Source of the DNA: Peronospora farinosa
Taxonomy: Eukaryota > Oomycota > Peronosporomycetes > Peronosporales > Peronosporaceae
DNA length: 64,000 nucleotides
Assembly (NCBI GenBank): GCA_947646735.1
Contig: CANTFK010000863.1
Coordinates: 459,940 to 523,939, forward strand
Reading direction: 5' to 3'
A program made the position numbers and the translations under genes. Of this stretch, positions 1 through 12,000 are shown piece by piece. The number at the start of each line of letters is the position of its first letter. The first letter of the stretch is position 1. The notes under the pieces are model-generated. The model did not search any database. It worked only from the letters and a program-made list of their open reading frames with translations, and was not told the origin of the DNA.

Positions 1-1252
1 TTCTGTTCTTGGCACTCGTGCGCTTCGGATTTTCTCAGGAATTAGGTGATCCGGAAAATTCACGACGGTCCAATTCGTGGTTAACGGAGAATTTTCGTAG
101 CCACAGGAGGTGGTCTCCGGAATACGGCAGAAGTGTCCGCTTGCTCCGTTGCTCTTTCTCATTGCGACGGAAATACTTGCGTTGGCAATTAAACAAGATG
201 CTAAGTTCATCGGTCTGAAAGTGTCAGGAGGGGGTGGTGTTTTATGCAGGAGGTGCAACATATACTCAAGAGCGACATGGAGATACAATGCGGTACTTTA
301 GCTACGCAGTTGAACAAAGGAGTTTACATCTACGCACTGGGCTATGTGCGTACTCTTAACGTACAATGGCGACCTGGCGACAGCGACTCAGCTCTCAACC
401 CCCAGCGTCGAGAACAGAGTATTGATCCTCAACGTCATCAGCCGTGTTGTTCACTGGGCAGTAGTCGATCCCACCATGGGCAGAGCTACAGCTACGCAAC
501 CTTCAGAAGCAATTCTTGTGGCATCACTATATCGGCACGGAGCCAGGTTGCCATAAGATGAATCCAGCGCTTTTGTACACGCTCAAACATGCGGGAGGAG
601 TCGGCCTTCATACTGTTTGTTGCATGCAAGCCGCAGCAGGTGAAACAGGTCATACTCTGGCTCACCTAACGCAAAGACATCTATTTCCTGGCCTGGCATG
701 GGCTTTCCGCGGAGCAACGCAGGACTGGACAGCAGAAGGAGTGTTTCCGCGCCAAGAAAGAGGACCGTAGCTTTCCAAGGAACGTAGGAATCCTGGACAC
801 ACTCTCCAGCAGTTGATTAGACCTTTCTGTTACCAACACTACCGGACCCTGAGGGTAGGCAGCAGCAGTACACAACGGAGCTCGAAACAGAGGCGATCAG
901 TTGGACGACAACGGAGGAATGGGTGCTGAAGCTCTCTTGACCACTCCGTCACTTACCCAGATCAATAACACCAGAGGAGGAAACATTTTGGCCCGCGTAC
1001 TCTTTCGGCCGGAACCCATGAATTGCAAACCAGCAGGGGGACGTTTCAATGTCACAAAAGTATGCCATAGGTTCAGCCCAGCGCTATAGCGAAATTGCAG
1101 CTGCATCGGATATTGACGAGTTGCTAGCGCGCGAACCTAGAGGGCCACCAAGTTCTTCGGTGGCCAGCCACGATATACCGCCGGGCCAACCGGCGCTGAT
1201 TCCTAGAAATCTTGCACGTAGTGAACACCTTGTAAATAGACGATCTGAACCT
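1..1252 (+). pseudogene. Degenerate 3' part of a LINE (non-LTR) retrotransposon
   Basis: This is a relic of the same LINE family as the 9.4-kb element at 6436-15853. Pieces in shifting frames match that element's ORF2 downstream of the reverse-transcriptase core: an [10 protein letters not shown] stretch near 400-430, a region resembling [16 protein letters not shown] near 560-610, then a HxxAxLTQ segment. The tail (about 1120-1252) carries the REPRGPP..SHD..GQPAL peptide and ends with TGTAAATAGACGATCTGAAC, exactly as the larger copy does. It is much shorter than the corresponding 2.5 kb of the intact-length copy, so internal deletions are likely (roughly 780-1080). The left end lies outside the window. 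Frameshifts make it non-coding. Confidence 0.85.
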
Positions 1253-3829
1253 CTCTCTCTCAATTGCATCGGATTGAGGATCGAACGTATGCCTTCGTCA
1301 TTCCGACGATAGGCGCAGTCACGCATCATCAAGCCAAGCTGCAACGATAGGGCCTAGCTATTTTGCTGCGCGCATTGAGTGGAGGTGTTGGTGGAGGCTT
1401 ACAAGTACGAAAGGATGACAAATGACTGTATTGAGAGCCACATTTCAAAAGGCCCGACCGCAAAATTGGTTGTTGTGGCCATTGTTTTGTTTAGTTCCTC
1501 TTTGCAGTCGATTGCGGTAGTTGTACGAGGCTGGTCACCTATGGTGGAGGCATGCAAAAATTGAGTGTTAAAGCACGTTGGATGTGTAAGTCAGCCAACA
1601 TCCACCAGGCTTGCAGAAGTAGGAGCGTTCTCTTCCTTGTAGTTCGTTCGTGTTTACTCCGTTCCTGCTTTGGCTAGGGCATATATCACGTCGCATTCCC
1701 AGCTTTTCGTGGTCAGTCCAAGCCTTAGCCCCTCATCACGGCACCCCCTTCGGCGGGAATCCTCCCACGATGGAACCAAAGTGGGTGGGGTCATGTCTCG
1801 GGCATGCATCTCGCGCGGCCACTGGTTATGTGAACCCAGCAAACCAAGGGAAGATACTCCGCTGGTGGCATTCTCGCGCCACGCGTCATCGCTTCGACAG
1901 TAGCGCGCTCCAAGTCCGACGGGCCGCGCAAGCGGTTATTTAGGGCCACACCCCACGACACGCGCCATCGCTCCGGCGACCGCGCATTTTTTTTTTTTTT
2001 TTTCAGACAAACAGGCCGCTCGAGTGGCCCATAAGGACATAACCAACGGTTCACGTCTACTGCCATGCTGCATCAGCAAAGCCGGACAATCTTAAGAGCG
2101 TCACCGCAGGTAGCCAGCTCCGTACAATCACCGGACTCGATCGAGCACCGGCAAAGCTAGCCAGGCTTAGGAACTACTAGACATCCTGCAACCCCTAAAC
2201 GATTTGATCGACTCGTTTGCCTCTTTCGAGAGAAGAACAGACCGTCTATTTCAAACATTAAGGATTGGTAAGATGTCTGGAGTGCTTCTACCAGGACTTC
2301 GTCATTCTTCGCCTCGCTGGCTCAATCTGCTGGCTCGAGACGTCGGGCGTCACGGGGGACACTCCGAAAAGGGCACGTGGAATCAGGTATCCAGCCCGAG
2401 GTGTAAACAGTGGCTCAATGATCGCAACAAGCGCCGGGCACCACACCGATCAGTCCCGATCGACCGCTGATGCACCTGGACGGGGCCGATCAATTCACGT
2501 TCTTGGCAAGTTCACTTCGTGGGACCGAGATTCGCGCTCATTTGCCTCTTTCTTACTATGCATGCGTCAGATACCATATGTGATTACACACGTGGGATGT
2601 AATCCCATCCGGACAAGACACGGCCGGGGTCGCCATTGCATAAGTACTAATCGTTTGCTCGTCCGTATGCGACAGTAACGGCTGTCCATAGGCCTACTCA
2701 CATAGCCGACCTTGATGGTTTTCTTTACCATATTCTGTCGATAAAGCGGTGTTGGATGCAGAGTATCCTTGGTTATATCGCCCGATAGATGACAAACGAC
2801 CAAGACGATCACGACAATAAACGCCGTGGCCAGAGGATCGTCCCAGTTGGTTCTCATATTTGGTATAGACATTGGGAACTGCAAAGCATCCGATTCGAAA
2901 CAGCTTGACGTACATAGCAATGTTTGAACTTGATTTTCCCAAGGAAGGAACTGTCGTTAACGTCGGGAATCATGGGGATCGATGGGGACTCGACATAAAC
3001 TCACACTTTCTCCTCTATTTTTTCCACGACCCCAAACTTCTCGATCACTCTGTGTGAGATACGTGCAGGGGTCTGCATACCTTGCATTCACCGTGTCGTT
3101 ACAGGTGGAGATGTTGCGTGGCGCTTTTGACAATCTTTTGCTTAAAAAGCGACGAAGACATGCCGTAGAAGAGATGGAAAGTACACAGCTGAATTGTTAT
3201 CTTTGTTCGCGATGTGGCGACCAGAAGAAGCAAGAGGAACGTTGATGAAGATACGACCGTTCCATATCGATTCCTGTTTGACGAGGTCGCGAAGACACGT
3301 CCAGTGGATGGAACTCGAAGGTTGAAGTGACTGCAACAGCAAGCCGTTTTGTCGTGCGCTCGATGCACGTAGAAGAAGCTGCACCGTGGCATTGTCAACA
3401 ACGAACTGTCTCATTAACAAACGAATACAAAAAGGTTCCGGAAGTGGATGCCGTAGAGTAGTGAACGCAGTTGGTGCTAGAAGAGACCGAAGCCGGAGCT
3501 AGTGATTAGTAGCAGCAGCTGAGCAAGTAGCACCTACACCCAACATTTCCAGCAGCTTCTAGAATTCGCAGTCAAATCTGTCTCACTATAAAGCGGCCTG
3601 GTCTCGCACTAGCATTTGTGCAGCAATACTTGCGTCTGTCCCGCAGATTGTGAGCGGCTTTACCCGATTGAACCCAGAATCGCCTAGTTTCTGCTGCTGT
3701 CGATCTGTTCAGATGGTCAAGACTATCCACAAGTTACACAGCGTAGGATCTTGAACCATCTCCCGCATAATGAACCCTCGTGCTAACAGCTTCGCCATGC
3801 AGCCGTCTTCTTTTGCATTTCTTTCTCAA
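1253..3829. other. Gene-poor stretch, no recognisable gene
   Basis: I recognise no protein family here in any frame. Open frames are short and of shadow quality. The stretch contains a 17-base poly-T run at 1987-2003 inside GC-rich sequence of unknown origin, which could be the reverse-strand tail of a retroposed sequence, but no matching body was identified. The last few hundred bases form the upstream region of the mucin-like gene that starts at 3897. Confidence 0.5.
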
Positions 3830-3847
3830 ACTCACTTTTCATTTTCC
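3830..3847 (+). promoter_or_regulatory. Oomycete core promoter (Inr + FPR) of the mucin-like gene
   Basis: The sequence ACTCACTTTTCATTTTCC closely matches the known oomycete initiator plus flanking promoter region (consensus about GCTCATTYYNCAWTTT). It sits about 55-65 nt upstream of the ATG at 3897, the usual distance for Phytophthora genes. Transcription would start inside the CTCACTT element. Confidence 0.7.
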
Positions 3848-3896
3848 TCCATCCAGTGACTTTGGTCCTCAGTAGCAGATCAAGTTTGAATAAACA

Positions 3897-5114
3897 ATGA
3901 AGACCATTTGCAACACGCTTCTCGTTGCGGCATTAGCCGTTGCAGCCGTTTCGGCCGATACCCCTGTGTCTGTTTGCAGAGATGCGACCTACACACTCGC
4001 CGACTCTCGCGGCGCCATTTGCTCCGGATCCGGTAGCGTTCCTGCCGGTACCGCTTGCCCGCTTAAGGGTGACACGACGACGACCGACTGCCACTATTAC
4101 CTCAAGTCGTATGACAATCTTAAGTGCATGGCCCAAGAGGACGCTCAATGCGTCATTGTGGGTGGCAACACCTGGGGCTGTGTCTTCCCGTCCGTTGGTT
4201 GCATCGGCACCAACACCGCCTCTCCGTGTCCCACGGGCTGGGGCACAGACACGCCGGGGTCGTCGTCTATGAACGCGTCCTATAGTAAGATGACGCCAAT
4301 GGCGCCTGGACAATCGGCCACGACGCCTGGACAATCGCCTATGACGTCAGGTCAATTGGATCCGTCATCGCCGATGATGTCGGGTCCGTCGTCTGTGAAC
4401 GCGTCCCATGGTGAGATGATGCCAACGACGCCGACGATGCCTGGTAAAATAACGCCAACGACGCCGGTGATGCCTGATGGAAAGGCACCGACGACGCCTG
4501 ATGTAGAGACACCGCCATCGCCTGATGGAAAGGCACCGACGACGCCTGATGTAGAGACACCGCCATCGCCTGATGGAAAGGCACCGACGACGCCTGATGT
4601 AGAGACACCGCCATCGCCTGATGGAAAGGCACCGACAACGCCTGATGTAGAGACACCGCCATCGCCTGATGGAAAGGCACCGACGACGCCTGATGTAGAG
4701 ACACCGCCATCGCCTGATGGAAAGGCACCGACGACGCCTGATGTAGAGACACCGCCATCGCCTGATGGAAAGGCACCGCCATCGCCTGATGTAGAGACAC
4801 CGCCATCGCCTGGTGGAAAGACACCGCCATCGCCTGATGATAAGACACCGACAACACCGATGTCGCCGCCAATGTTGCCTACTGAAAAGAAGCCTACGTC
4901 ACTGATGACGCCAATGATGCCTAGTGAAAAGAATCCGATGCTACCGACGACGCCTGTTCAAATGCCAGGCTCAATCCCTGCTACTAATGCACCCGGATCC
5001 GGCAATCCGTCGTCGGACGCGACACCTGTTGTTGCGCTACCCGGTACTCCCGAGACGGACGGTAAGCCTGTGACTCCCGTGCCGACCCCGTGCCCCCCTT
5101 TGACACGCGCATAG
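3897..5114 (+). CDS. Secreted mucin-like Pro/Thr/Ser-rich repeat protein
   Basis: The 405-aa protein has a clear signal peptide ([20 protein letters not shown], cleavage after about residue 20). A compact Cys-rich domain of about 95 residues follows, with Cys at about 27, 42, 54, 65, 77, 85, 94, 101 and 110, in a pattern that suggests disulphides. The remaining 290 residues are a low-complexity Pro/Thr/Ser stalk dominated by a 16-residue tandem repeat ([16 protein letters not shown]), expected to be heavily O-glycosylated. Two N-glycosylation sequons (NAS) lie between the domains. The architecture recalls oomycete cyst or cell-surface mucins (Car-type), but the repeat and head domain are not a family I can name. 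No transmembrane or GPI signal is obvious at the C-terminus, so it is probably secreted or wall-associated. The start is fixed by the signal peptide and by the core promoter just upstream. Confidence 0.85.
   Translation: MKTICNTLLVAALAVAAVSADTPVSVCRDATYTLADSRGAICSGSGSVPAGTACPLKGDTTTTDCHYYLKSYDNLKCMAQEDAQCVIVGGNTWGCVFPSVGCIGTNTASPCPTGWGTDTPGSSSMNASYSKMTPMAPGQSATTPGQSPMTSGQLDPSSPMMSGPSSVNASHGEMMPTTPTMPGKITPTTPVMPDGKAPTTPDVETPPSPDGKAPTTPDVETPPSPDGKAPTTPDVETPPSPDGKAPTTPDVETPPSPDGKAPTTPDVETPPSPDGKAPTTPDVETPPSPDGKAPPSPDVETPPSPGGKTPPSPDDKTPTTPMSPPMLPTEKKPTSLMTPMMPSEKNPMLPTTPVQMPGSIPATNAPGSGNPSSDATPVVALPGTPETDGKPVTPVPTPCPPLTRA
4473..4846 (+). repeat. 48-bp coding minisatellite in the mucin-like gene
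   Basis: Six near-identical 48-bp units start at 4473, 4521, 4569, 4617, 4665 and 4713. A variant seventh unit starts at 4761 (TTP changed to PSP) and a decayed eighth at 4809. Unit length is a multiple of three, so copy-number change keeps the frame. The near identity of the units implies recent expansion or homogenisation. Confidence 0.95.
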
Positions 5115-5383
5115 GACACATCTTTTCGATGACTGCATCTATGACGCCTTCATGAACTTACCTAGTACCTTTAAGATTTTACCTGTGTATACCACGGCGA
5201 TTTCTATCTGGACGACGGAGTCTGCAGCAGCTAGTTGTTTAGTTTAACTGGAGCAAGAAGTTCTGTAAGGTGATGTTTGTCCTTGTTTGTCCTCGTACAA
5301 GTCTCGACTTGTGGGAGGACAAGTAGACCTCTGACATTCATAGTGTAACGAACAATATGCATCCATTTTAAACTTTATCTCGT
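5115..5383. other. Convergent 3' intergenic region
   Basis: These 269 bp separate the ends of the mucin-like gene (+) and the SWEET gene (-). They hold only presumed 3' untranslated sequence, including a short imperfect direct repeat around GTCCTTGTTTGTCCTCGTAC at 5278-5297. Nothing else is seen. Confidence 0.5.
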
Positions 5384-6247
5384 TTAGCTGGCAGCAGCTA
5401 CTGCTATCAGCGACTCCTTTTCCTGTTCAGCGTGCACATTAATGACCGAGTGGTAAGTAGTGTGCGGGTTAAACGCTGCTATCACCGGGGCTTTGTTTAG
5501 ACTGCCATATGAGGTCGTTAATCTCTGAGAATTTCTGGACTTAGTCACAGCTTCCAGTGCAGTTGCAGCAGCCAGGATCTCCATCTCTTCCTGGCGAGAC
5601 TCTTCCGTACTGTAGTAAGTGTAGTAGAGCGCCACCTGTACAATGCTAAGCACGGAGCCAATGGCGTTTGGCGTAAGCACGTACAAGTCGCCCTCGGTGA
5701 TGCCGAACGCCACCCACAAGAGCCCGTTGAGCAAGTTCGCCGAGCACAGCGTAATGGGCAGCGACGCTGCCGATTTGGTTTGTACCACCCGTTTCATGGT
5801 ATCTAGTGGTGACACATAGAGGCAAATGTTGATGGAGATGCACATCATTGCCAACGTAGTAACCACCTGTTCTCGTGACTGGTTCGTAACTCCGTGAGCG
5901 CCCAGGATTACGTAGGCCATGCAGAGCGCCATGACGGAGCCCGCCTTTGCAATGATTCGACGTACCGCTGGTCGGTCTGGACTCCAGCGATAGTAAACAG
6001 CGATGAAGCCAGCGCATGTACACTGACCTAAGAAACAGGTGGCGAAGAGCGGGAAGAGCTGGCCGACCATGAAGCCGTACATTGTCCACAAAAAAGAGTT
6101 GCAGAAGAGCATGACAACCGGCAATACAGTCAGCGGCCCAGGGGTGCGTTGGCGATGTATGCGCGCAAATTCCGGCCACGGAGAGACGTTGAGCAGCACG
6201 GACGAGCAGGTGGCAAGCACGCGTAAAGACTCGAGCAGAATCGTCAT
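5384..6247 (-). CDS. SWEET (MtN3/saliva) sugar transporter
   Basis: The 287-aa polytopic membrane protein has two MtN3 repeats separated by a linker helix, as in eukaryotic SWEETs, which passively move mono- or disaccharides across plasma or vacuolar membranes. The first repeat shows the FLWTMYG motif. The second shows SPLDTMKRVVQTKSAASLP, then NLLNGLLWVAFG and a final NAIGSVLSIVQ helix, all SWEET hallmarks. A hydrophilic cytosolic tail of about 80 residues follows. I chose the ATG at 6247 rather than an in-frame one at 6331: the conserved family sequence begins there, and a core promoter lies between the two. It is divergent from the LINE that begins at 6436. In oomycete pathogens such a gene is a candidate for host-sugar uptake, which is an inference. 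Confidence 0.92.
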   Translation of the reverse strand: MTILLESLRVLATCSSVLLNVSPWPEFARIHRQRTPGPLTVLPVVMLFCNSFLWTMYGFMVGQLFPLFATCFLGQCTCAGFIAVYYRWSPDRPAVRRIIAKAGSVMALCMAYVILGAHGVTNQSREQVVTTLAMMCISINICLYVSPLDTMKRVVQTKSAASLPITLCSANLLNGLLWVAFGITEGDLYVLTPNAIGSVLSIVQVALYYTYYSTEESRQEEMEILAAATALEAVTKSRNSQRLTTSYGSLNKAPVIAAFNPHTTYHSVINVHAEQEKESLIAVAAAS

Positions 6248-6290
6248 AACTGGTTTGGTTTGGGTAGTTTCGAGTGTGAGGTGACAAGGT

Positions 6291-6306
6291 GAGATTGAAA
6301 GTGAGC
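6291..6306 (-). promoter_or_regulatory. Probable Inr/FPR core promoter of the SWEET gene
   Basis: On the minus strand this reads GCTCACTTTCAATCTC. It fits the oomycete initiator plus FPR one base short of the spacing consensus, about 45-60 nt upstream of the ATG at 6247. It lies between the SWEET start and the LINE insertion point, so the core promoter survived the insertion. Confidence 0.5.
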
Positions 6307-6418
6307 AGAGCAGTAAATGCATGCAATGCAAGAGCCGCTGCGAGACAACTTACCTAATAAGATGCAGAGAGAGTATCGAGCGAGTTGGAGCATCAACACA
6401 TACACTATGTCGACGCTA

Positions 6419-6435
6419 AACTTTAGTAGACCAGC
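6419..6435 (+). repeat. Left target-site duplication of the LINE
   Basis: AACTTTAGTAGACCAGC is repeated exactly at 15854-15870. Bases on either side differ between the two copies (A/C before, A/T after), so the duplication is 17 bp. It fixes the element's 5' end at 6436. Confidence 0.92.
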
Positions 6436-6521
6436 ACTCCCCAATTTGCGGCGCAGTGATCAAATCTGGTCACGTTGGAGTATAAAAGGAACGGTCTTCA
6501 CTGGCTTACAAGAGAGAGCGT

Positions 6522-9008
6522 AATGAGGCCGCCTCACCTACCTCCTCCGGGAGGGGGGATGAAAAGGCCGAGTCGACAACGACGACAGGGAACGGCCCAG
6601 CCAACGGACAGGGCATCGTCGACGACATACTGGACGACAGCTCAAACCGAGGCGCAGTTCTGGCGGCAGTGGCTATTCGGAATGACAACGGCGCCAAGGG
6701 TGCCGTGGAACCTGGTGGATCCATCTTCTCCGGCCAGGCTGTATCTCCGGCATCGGAGGTTACGGGCCATGGTGACAGTGAATCTACCACGCCTCATCAT
6801 CCGGTAGAGCCGAGCAGCAGACATGCGCAACAGAAACAGGCAGTGACAGTGAAGGGTCCACCCGATACAAGGGAGGCTTCATCGACAATAAGGGGGGCAG
6901 AGGATCCAAATGACAGAGCTGGAGGATCTGTTGCCGCAACCCAGCCAGCACAAACCGGCAAATCACCAGGAGCGCAGGCGCCAATTCCGCTACACGCAAC
7001 GTCGGCGGAAATGTTTACGGCTCTAGTGGAAGACATGATCGACTCGCCCAATGTGGGACAGGTCGACGCATGGTGCACGACAGTGCGACAGTTGTTTGCG
7101 GACATATACAAGACAGTCCCGTGTAAAGCGGAAGCACTGCCTACTGAAAGGAAACGCTTTCCTACCCTGAGCGTAGCGGAGACGGCAAGTCTGCTGGGCC
7201 TGTTTGAGCAAGTCTTTGTTAAGGGCAAGGGGAGCTTTGCGGAGTGAAAAATCATGGCAAAGGCCATCACGCATGAATTATTGACTACAAAGTGGGCGTT
7301 TAAGGAGATTATCCGCCGTCTAGCCAGCAAGCATAAATGGGCTCATTCCCCCGTTCTGAACCAGTAGACTCAGGTAGTCCAACATGGAGAGTCATTACCA
7401 CGTCGGCAACCGGAGCGCGCCAGTTCTCAGACCTTTGATGATTTCATGTTTAATCCCGAGAAGTTCACATGCGCAGAAATTGAACGATTCAAAGCGATGT
7501 GTGCAGCGCCCGCAGCCCCGGCAGGACATCATCAAGTACGGGCAGGTACTGATGATGAATGGGCGATAATCGTCGGGTTGGTTGAAGGCACGGTGGCATG
7601 TCGTCGTATGCCTGCCTTTATCAAACAAGTTCTTAGGAGTGAGGAACGGCTACGTCTGTACAGCACGAATTAGGCTCAAGTGGAAGGTGAACTAGTTTTA
7701 CGGTTGGATAAATCCCGAGCGGTTAAAGCGAACAGGCAGACTACAAAAGCAATTACGGAGGCAATATTGGAGTCGGCGGAACTTGCACGGATCAATCTTC
7801 ATGCGCTACATCGCATGTTAAGTCAAACGAAGACGATAAGCTACGACCAAGTCACGAAATCGATTCACTTTTATTTCTTTACTAGGGAGACGGCAGAACA
7901 CCACAAAGAGGTGCGAGTACCGTATTACGGTGGCGTGTACCAGCTCGTCAATGCCCACAGGCCAGACAAGGGGTCGGTTTGGCTTCGGCAGAAAGGTCTT
8001 AATGGGACACCTACCGGGCGACGGGTGGAATACACGGTGCAGTTGCACAACCTTACCCGATTTAATGATATTGGGCGAATTGCGGCCTATTTAAAGGCAA
8101 AGATTCCAACGGAGTTTGACATGGAAGATATGGATACGCATACCCCGGATTCTCGGACGTCTACAATTTGGAGAGTCACCTTCAAACTGGCAGGATGCCC
8201 GACATTTTTAAATGGGGTGGTTCGGGTACTTTGGTTTGGCACAACCATCATCGTTAAACACCCAAACGTTGGTCACCGCATACAATGCCTGCAGTGCGGA
8301 AACCTGGGGCACACCCTAGCGCGTTGTCGGTTCACCGACGATCAGTTGCAGGGACCTGGTGGTATTGTGGTGACCGAAGCGGATGTTCTTGATCTCGCCG
8401 ACTTAGCCAAACCGTTTTCAAATATAGCAGAAATTAAGGCTATGGCGGTTCAACGGCTGAAGCTCCAAAAGGAAGCGGAAGGGGCGGCCCAAGCAGCTGT
8501 AACACCGACTCGGGCCGTCGACGTCACTGAGACTTCTCCAGGGCACACTCTACCAGTGGTTCATGGGACGAGCAGCGCTCCTCAGGCAGAACAAGGAGCT
8601 AAGTATGTCCACCTGCAACCGGAACCATCCCCCCCCCCCGCGCAGCAACCGTGGCTCACGAAGGCAGACAAAGGGGGGCGATCACAATCACAGTGGGTAA
8701 AGAAAATGGTTGCAACTGCTGCCTCAGCATCAACGTCCGGAGTATATCAGGTGCTCATGGAGGACGACGACGAATCGGAAGGAAAAGTTGACACTAAGCG
8801 CAATAGCGTGGCGAAACCTTTGAAGTCACCTGTGGTCGATTTGACGACGGAATCTAATAAAGGACATGGCCACACCGAAAGGTCTCGTCTTTCATCCGAC
8901 GACAAGCACCGAAAATCGGCAGCGACAATGCGCGTCCCAGCACCGGCTGCAACGGGACCCGTTATACTAACGCACAAGAAGAAAGAGAGAAAGACTTTTC
9001 AAAGCTAG
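6522..9008 (+). pseudogene. LINE ORF1: gag-like nucleic-acid-binding protein, interrupted
   Basis: One reading frame stays coding-like from about 6522 to 9008, but is cut by a TGA at 7245, a TAG at 7365 and a TAG at 7671. The N-terminal third is hydrophilic and Pro/Thr/Ser-rich. The part after 7680 looks like an RRM-like fold (FYFFTRETAEHH, RIAAYLKAKIPTEF, TIWRVTFKLAG), followed by a single zinc knuckle CLQCGNLGHTLARC (CX2CX4HX4C) encoded near 8287-8328. A long charged tail follows. No ATG opens this frame; an ATG at 6523 lies in another frame, so the authentic start is uncertain. ORF1 proteins coat LINE RNA and help form the RNP. ORF2 starts 38 bp after the ORF1 stop. Confidence 0.8.
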
Positions 9009-9046
9009 TCACCGGGGAGACGGTCACGAAATTTCCATCGCTGCCG

Positions 9047-12000
9047 ATGGGCGCAAGATCGACAACTTCACCAGCAACATTGGCAGAGGTAGAAGTTCAG
9101 TTGGGAGTCCGTTCGGTCGTCACGCCGGCGACTGGAAATTGCATGGCTATGGCAATAGTACAGGCGGCAGCAGACGCAACTTTGGACGGACCAGGAAACA
9201 CACTGGAGCTGCTAACTGCCAGCCTTAAACGAGGCATCAAATTTTCAGGGCTGTTAGATCTGGAAGGTCAACTCGCCCATGACCATCGAGTGCAGGCGCT
9301 TGCTAATGTTAAGCGAGGATGGACCTCCATGACGAGACAAGAGTCGGCCACACAAATGCGATGGTTCCTCGAGGATTTTGCTAACAGCTCTTCCAACAGA
9401 GCAGTGGAAGTAAGTGACGACACTTGGGGGGGAAGTGACACGGTCGGCATGGCAGCTAATTTTTTGCAACGGAAAATTTATATACTGCAGCAATCAGATG
9501 GCCCGAAACAGGGGTGACAGTGCAAAAAATTTATACCAACCACGATCACACGCAATCGACGAGTTTTAGAGACAGCTGCGGAATATACACTGTCACTGAT
9601 GGATTTAATAGACGAAGTCGTGGCAGCCAAGATCGAGAATCCCGGACAACCACCCCTGCTGCTGCATTTCTGGGGACGACATTACTCGGCGCTTCTCCAT
9701 ACTGGTCGCACCAGACAGCTCCCAGACTTTGCGGAGGAAGTGGAATGTAAGACTCCGGTTTCGACTGAGGACCTTCCTGCGGTAACGCACGCAAACTCGA
9801 GTAAGCCACACCTAGCGCTGAGGACGGCACCGGTGGATGCTCCGATGAAAGATCCATGGGACCCAGATTCTTGGAATGGTACACCAGACGCGGCTTGGGC
9901 CGCGTTACAGGGATGCTCGGTGCACCCCGATTTACACCACGATCTCCACGTGCTCTTTAGAATTGACGAGCCAACGCGGTCTCGGGACCTCATTAAAGGG
10001 GTAGTAACGGCAGCGATTACAATGGCACTGCCGGCTCAGCAACAGTTTGCAGCGGTATTAAGGGGGGCGGAAGGCGAGGAGGCCGAACTCGCTCTAACTC
10101 AGCGCATGCAGATTACGAAAGAAAGGTTGAGGCTTTGGCAATGCCAGCTTCAAGCGGCGGGCCACATGGCTCTTAACCTCGACCGTCGCTGTTTTCCTCC
10201 GGCCAGGGAAATCGCAGGTTTACTGACAAATGGCAACGGTCCTCATGATATGTCGAACACAAGCCGCACCTCAGTAGGGGAGTGTCAAGCTCTGGTACAG
10301 CACCAACCTACAGTGGGTCAAAATTTCAGTTCACTGGGCGTGCACGAGGTTTTACCAGCACTCCCCACCACGCCTCCGGCGGGGGTACGAGACACTTCAG
10401 ATGGTGCTCGAAAAAGAGGCCATTTAGCCTCCCCAGACGAACGGATAGTAACTGGAACTGTGGTGCGACACCAGCACAATGATGCTATTTTAAAAAAAGG
10501 ACGACACGACACAATTACGTCGCAGATCACAAATGTGGACGCCTCTGAGCGCATAGATAGAGATGATTGGGCAGCTACGTGGGAGACACTAGCTCAGGGG
10601 TGGTCACATCCCGCCCACATCCCTTTCCCGACAGCTCAAAGCTCTACGATAGAGTGGCAAAGGGTAGCCCGGCATGCATCGGACCTTTTACTGTGGCATG
10701 TCAAGCGTTTCGTCTTTCCAGGGGAGCTCTTGCAGATGTTGGACGTGTCCGTTTTTGAGCACTGGATGACAGACAGTCGACTTTCATGTTTAACGGATGG
10801 GCTTAAGACGTATCGGAAACAATTAAAGGACCAGCCTACACAAGCATGGATTGATCAATGGATCGCTAATACGCAGCACCGCAGTCATCATACCAAGCTG
10901 GCGCCGCTAGTTGACAACGCTGATGATTGGAAATTACTCCGTGCACATAACTACGCGGGGGACGATGTACTCAAATTATGCGATCCCCAGCGTAAAACCC
11001 GGCTCAGTCAGCACTTGTTGTGCGCGCTACTGTACGACACCGAAATAGCGGCGCTCGTCAAAGGCGCACCGACGGCTAAACGAGTGTCTGACAAACTTCG
11101 ATCCCATATTCAACTAATCATCACGAACGGACGATATAAGGAAGCGTATTACAGCCCGACGAAATCGGCTAATTGGGTTGCAATCGAGCGATTTTTCTGC
11201 TCGGGACTGACCCATACGGAGGAAGCTAGTCTTATTGAGTACTAAGGGCTCTCTACGGATACCGCTGAAGACTACCTACTTCAAATCTGCGATCGCTAAA
11301 GCGGATGCCTATGGACGCCACGCAATACTTAACGATGCAAGCTTCTCAGAACACCCATCTCATCCAATAGCGGATCGTCGGCTTATAACCCAAAATTTTC
11401 TCGGGTTTAAACAAGACACACGAAAACTCTGGATGGAGGCTTGGCGGAAAACTCCGATCCACCGACGTCCTATCGCGTGGTGCATTCAAGAAACCCACGT
11501 CACGACCGCGGCGGAAGTTTCTGACTTACAAATGGAGTGGAAACGTCTATGGGGAAAACATGTGGACGTCACTCAGGCCCCAATGTCGTTCTGGAGCATA
11601 GGCGCATCCAAGGCTGCGGGTGTCGCTATTTTACTCACGCCCCAGGCTGCTTCTGATGCCACTGCGTGGAATGAACATCGCTGGAATCCGCGAGCCATCG
11701 GAGTAAAAATACAGGACATGACCATCCTCAATGTATACTCGCCTAACATTCGGGCTGAGCGCGAAGATTTCTTTACGGACTTACTGGAATGGAATATGCC
11801 TGTGGGCACCACTGTTCTACTAGGAGATTTTAATAGCGTGCAAAGTCCCCAATTAGATCGACTGGGGCAACGCTCGGCCAGCAGACCGGAAAGTCCAGCA
11901 TTAGAAGGACTGCTGCAGGCGACGGGGCTCAGTGATGCCCGGCTTTTAAGAGATCATGCAGAGGACGATGAGTCTGCGGATACGACGGATCATTTTACTT

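Noticed and set aside
1654..2066. Open frames on both strands in GC-rich DNA near the poly-T run
   Set aside because: No family resemblance; no tRNA-like A/B boxes for a SINE could be confirmed.
4339..4872. 177-aa minus-strand frame of [12 protein letters not shown] repeats opposite the mucin-like gene
   Set aside because: It is a shadow of the 48-bp coding repeat; the plus strand has the signal peptide, promoter and sensible composition.
9515..9517. In-frame TGA in LINE ORF2 as programmed stop-codon readthrough
   Set aside because: The same element has several other stops and frameshifts, so ordinary decay explains it better.
11235..11245. Overlap of two LINE frames as a programmed frameshift or a separate endonuclease ORF
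   Set aside because: No slippery heptamer or clear downstream structure was seen, and other frame breaks in the element are plain lesions. A family consensus would decide.
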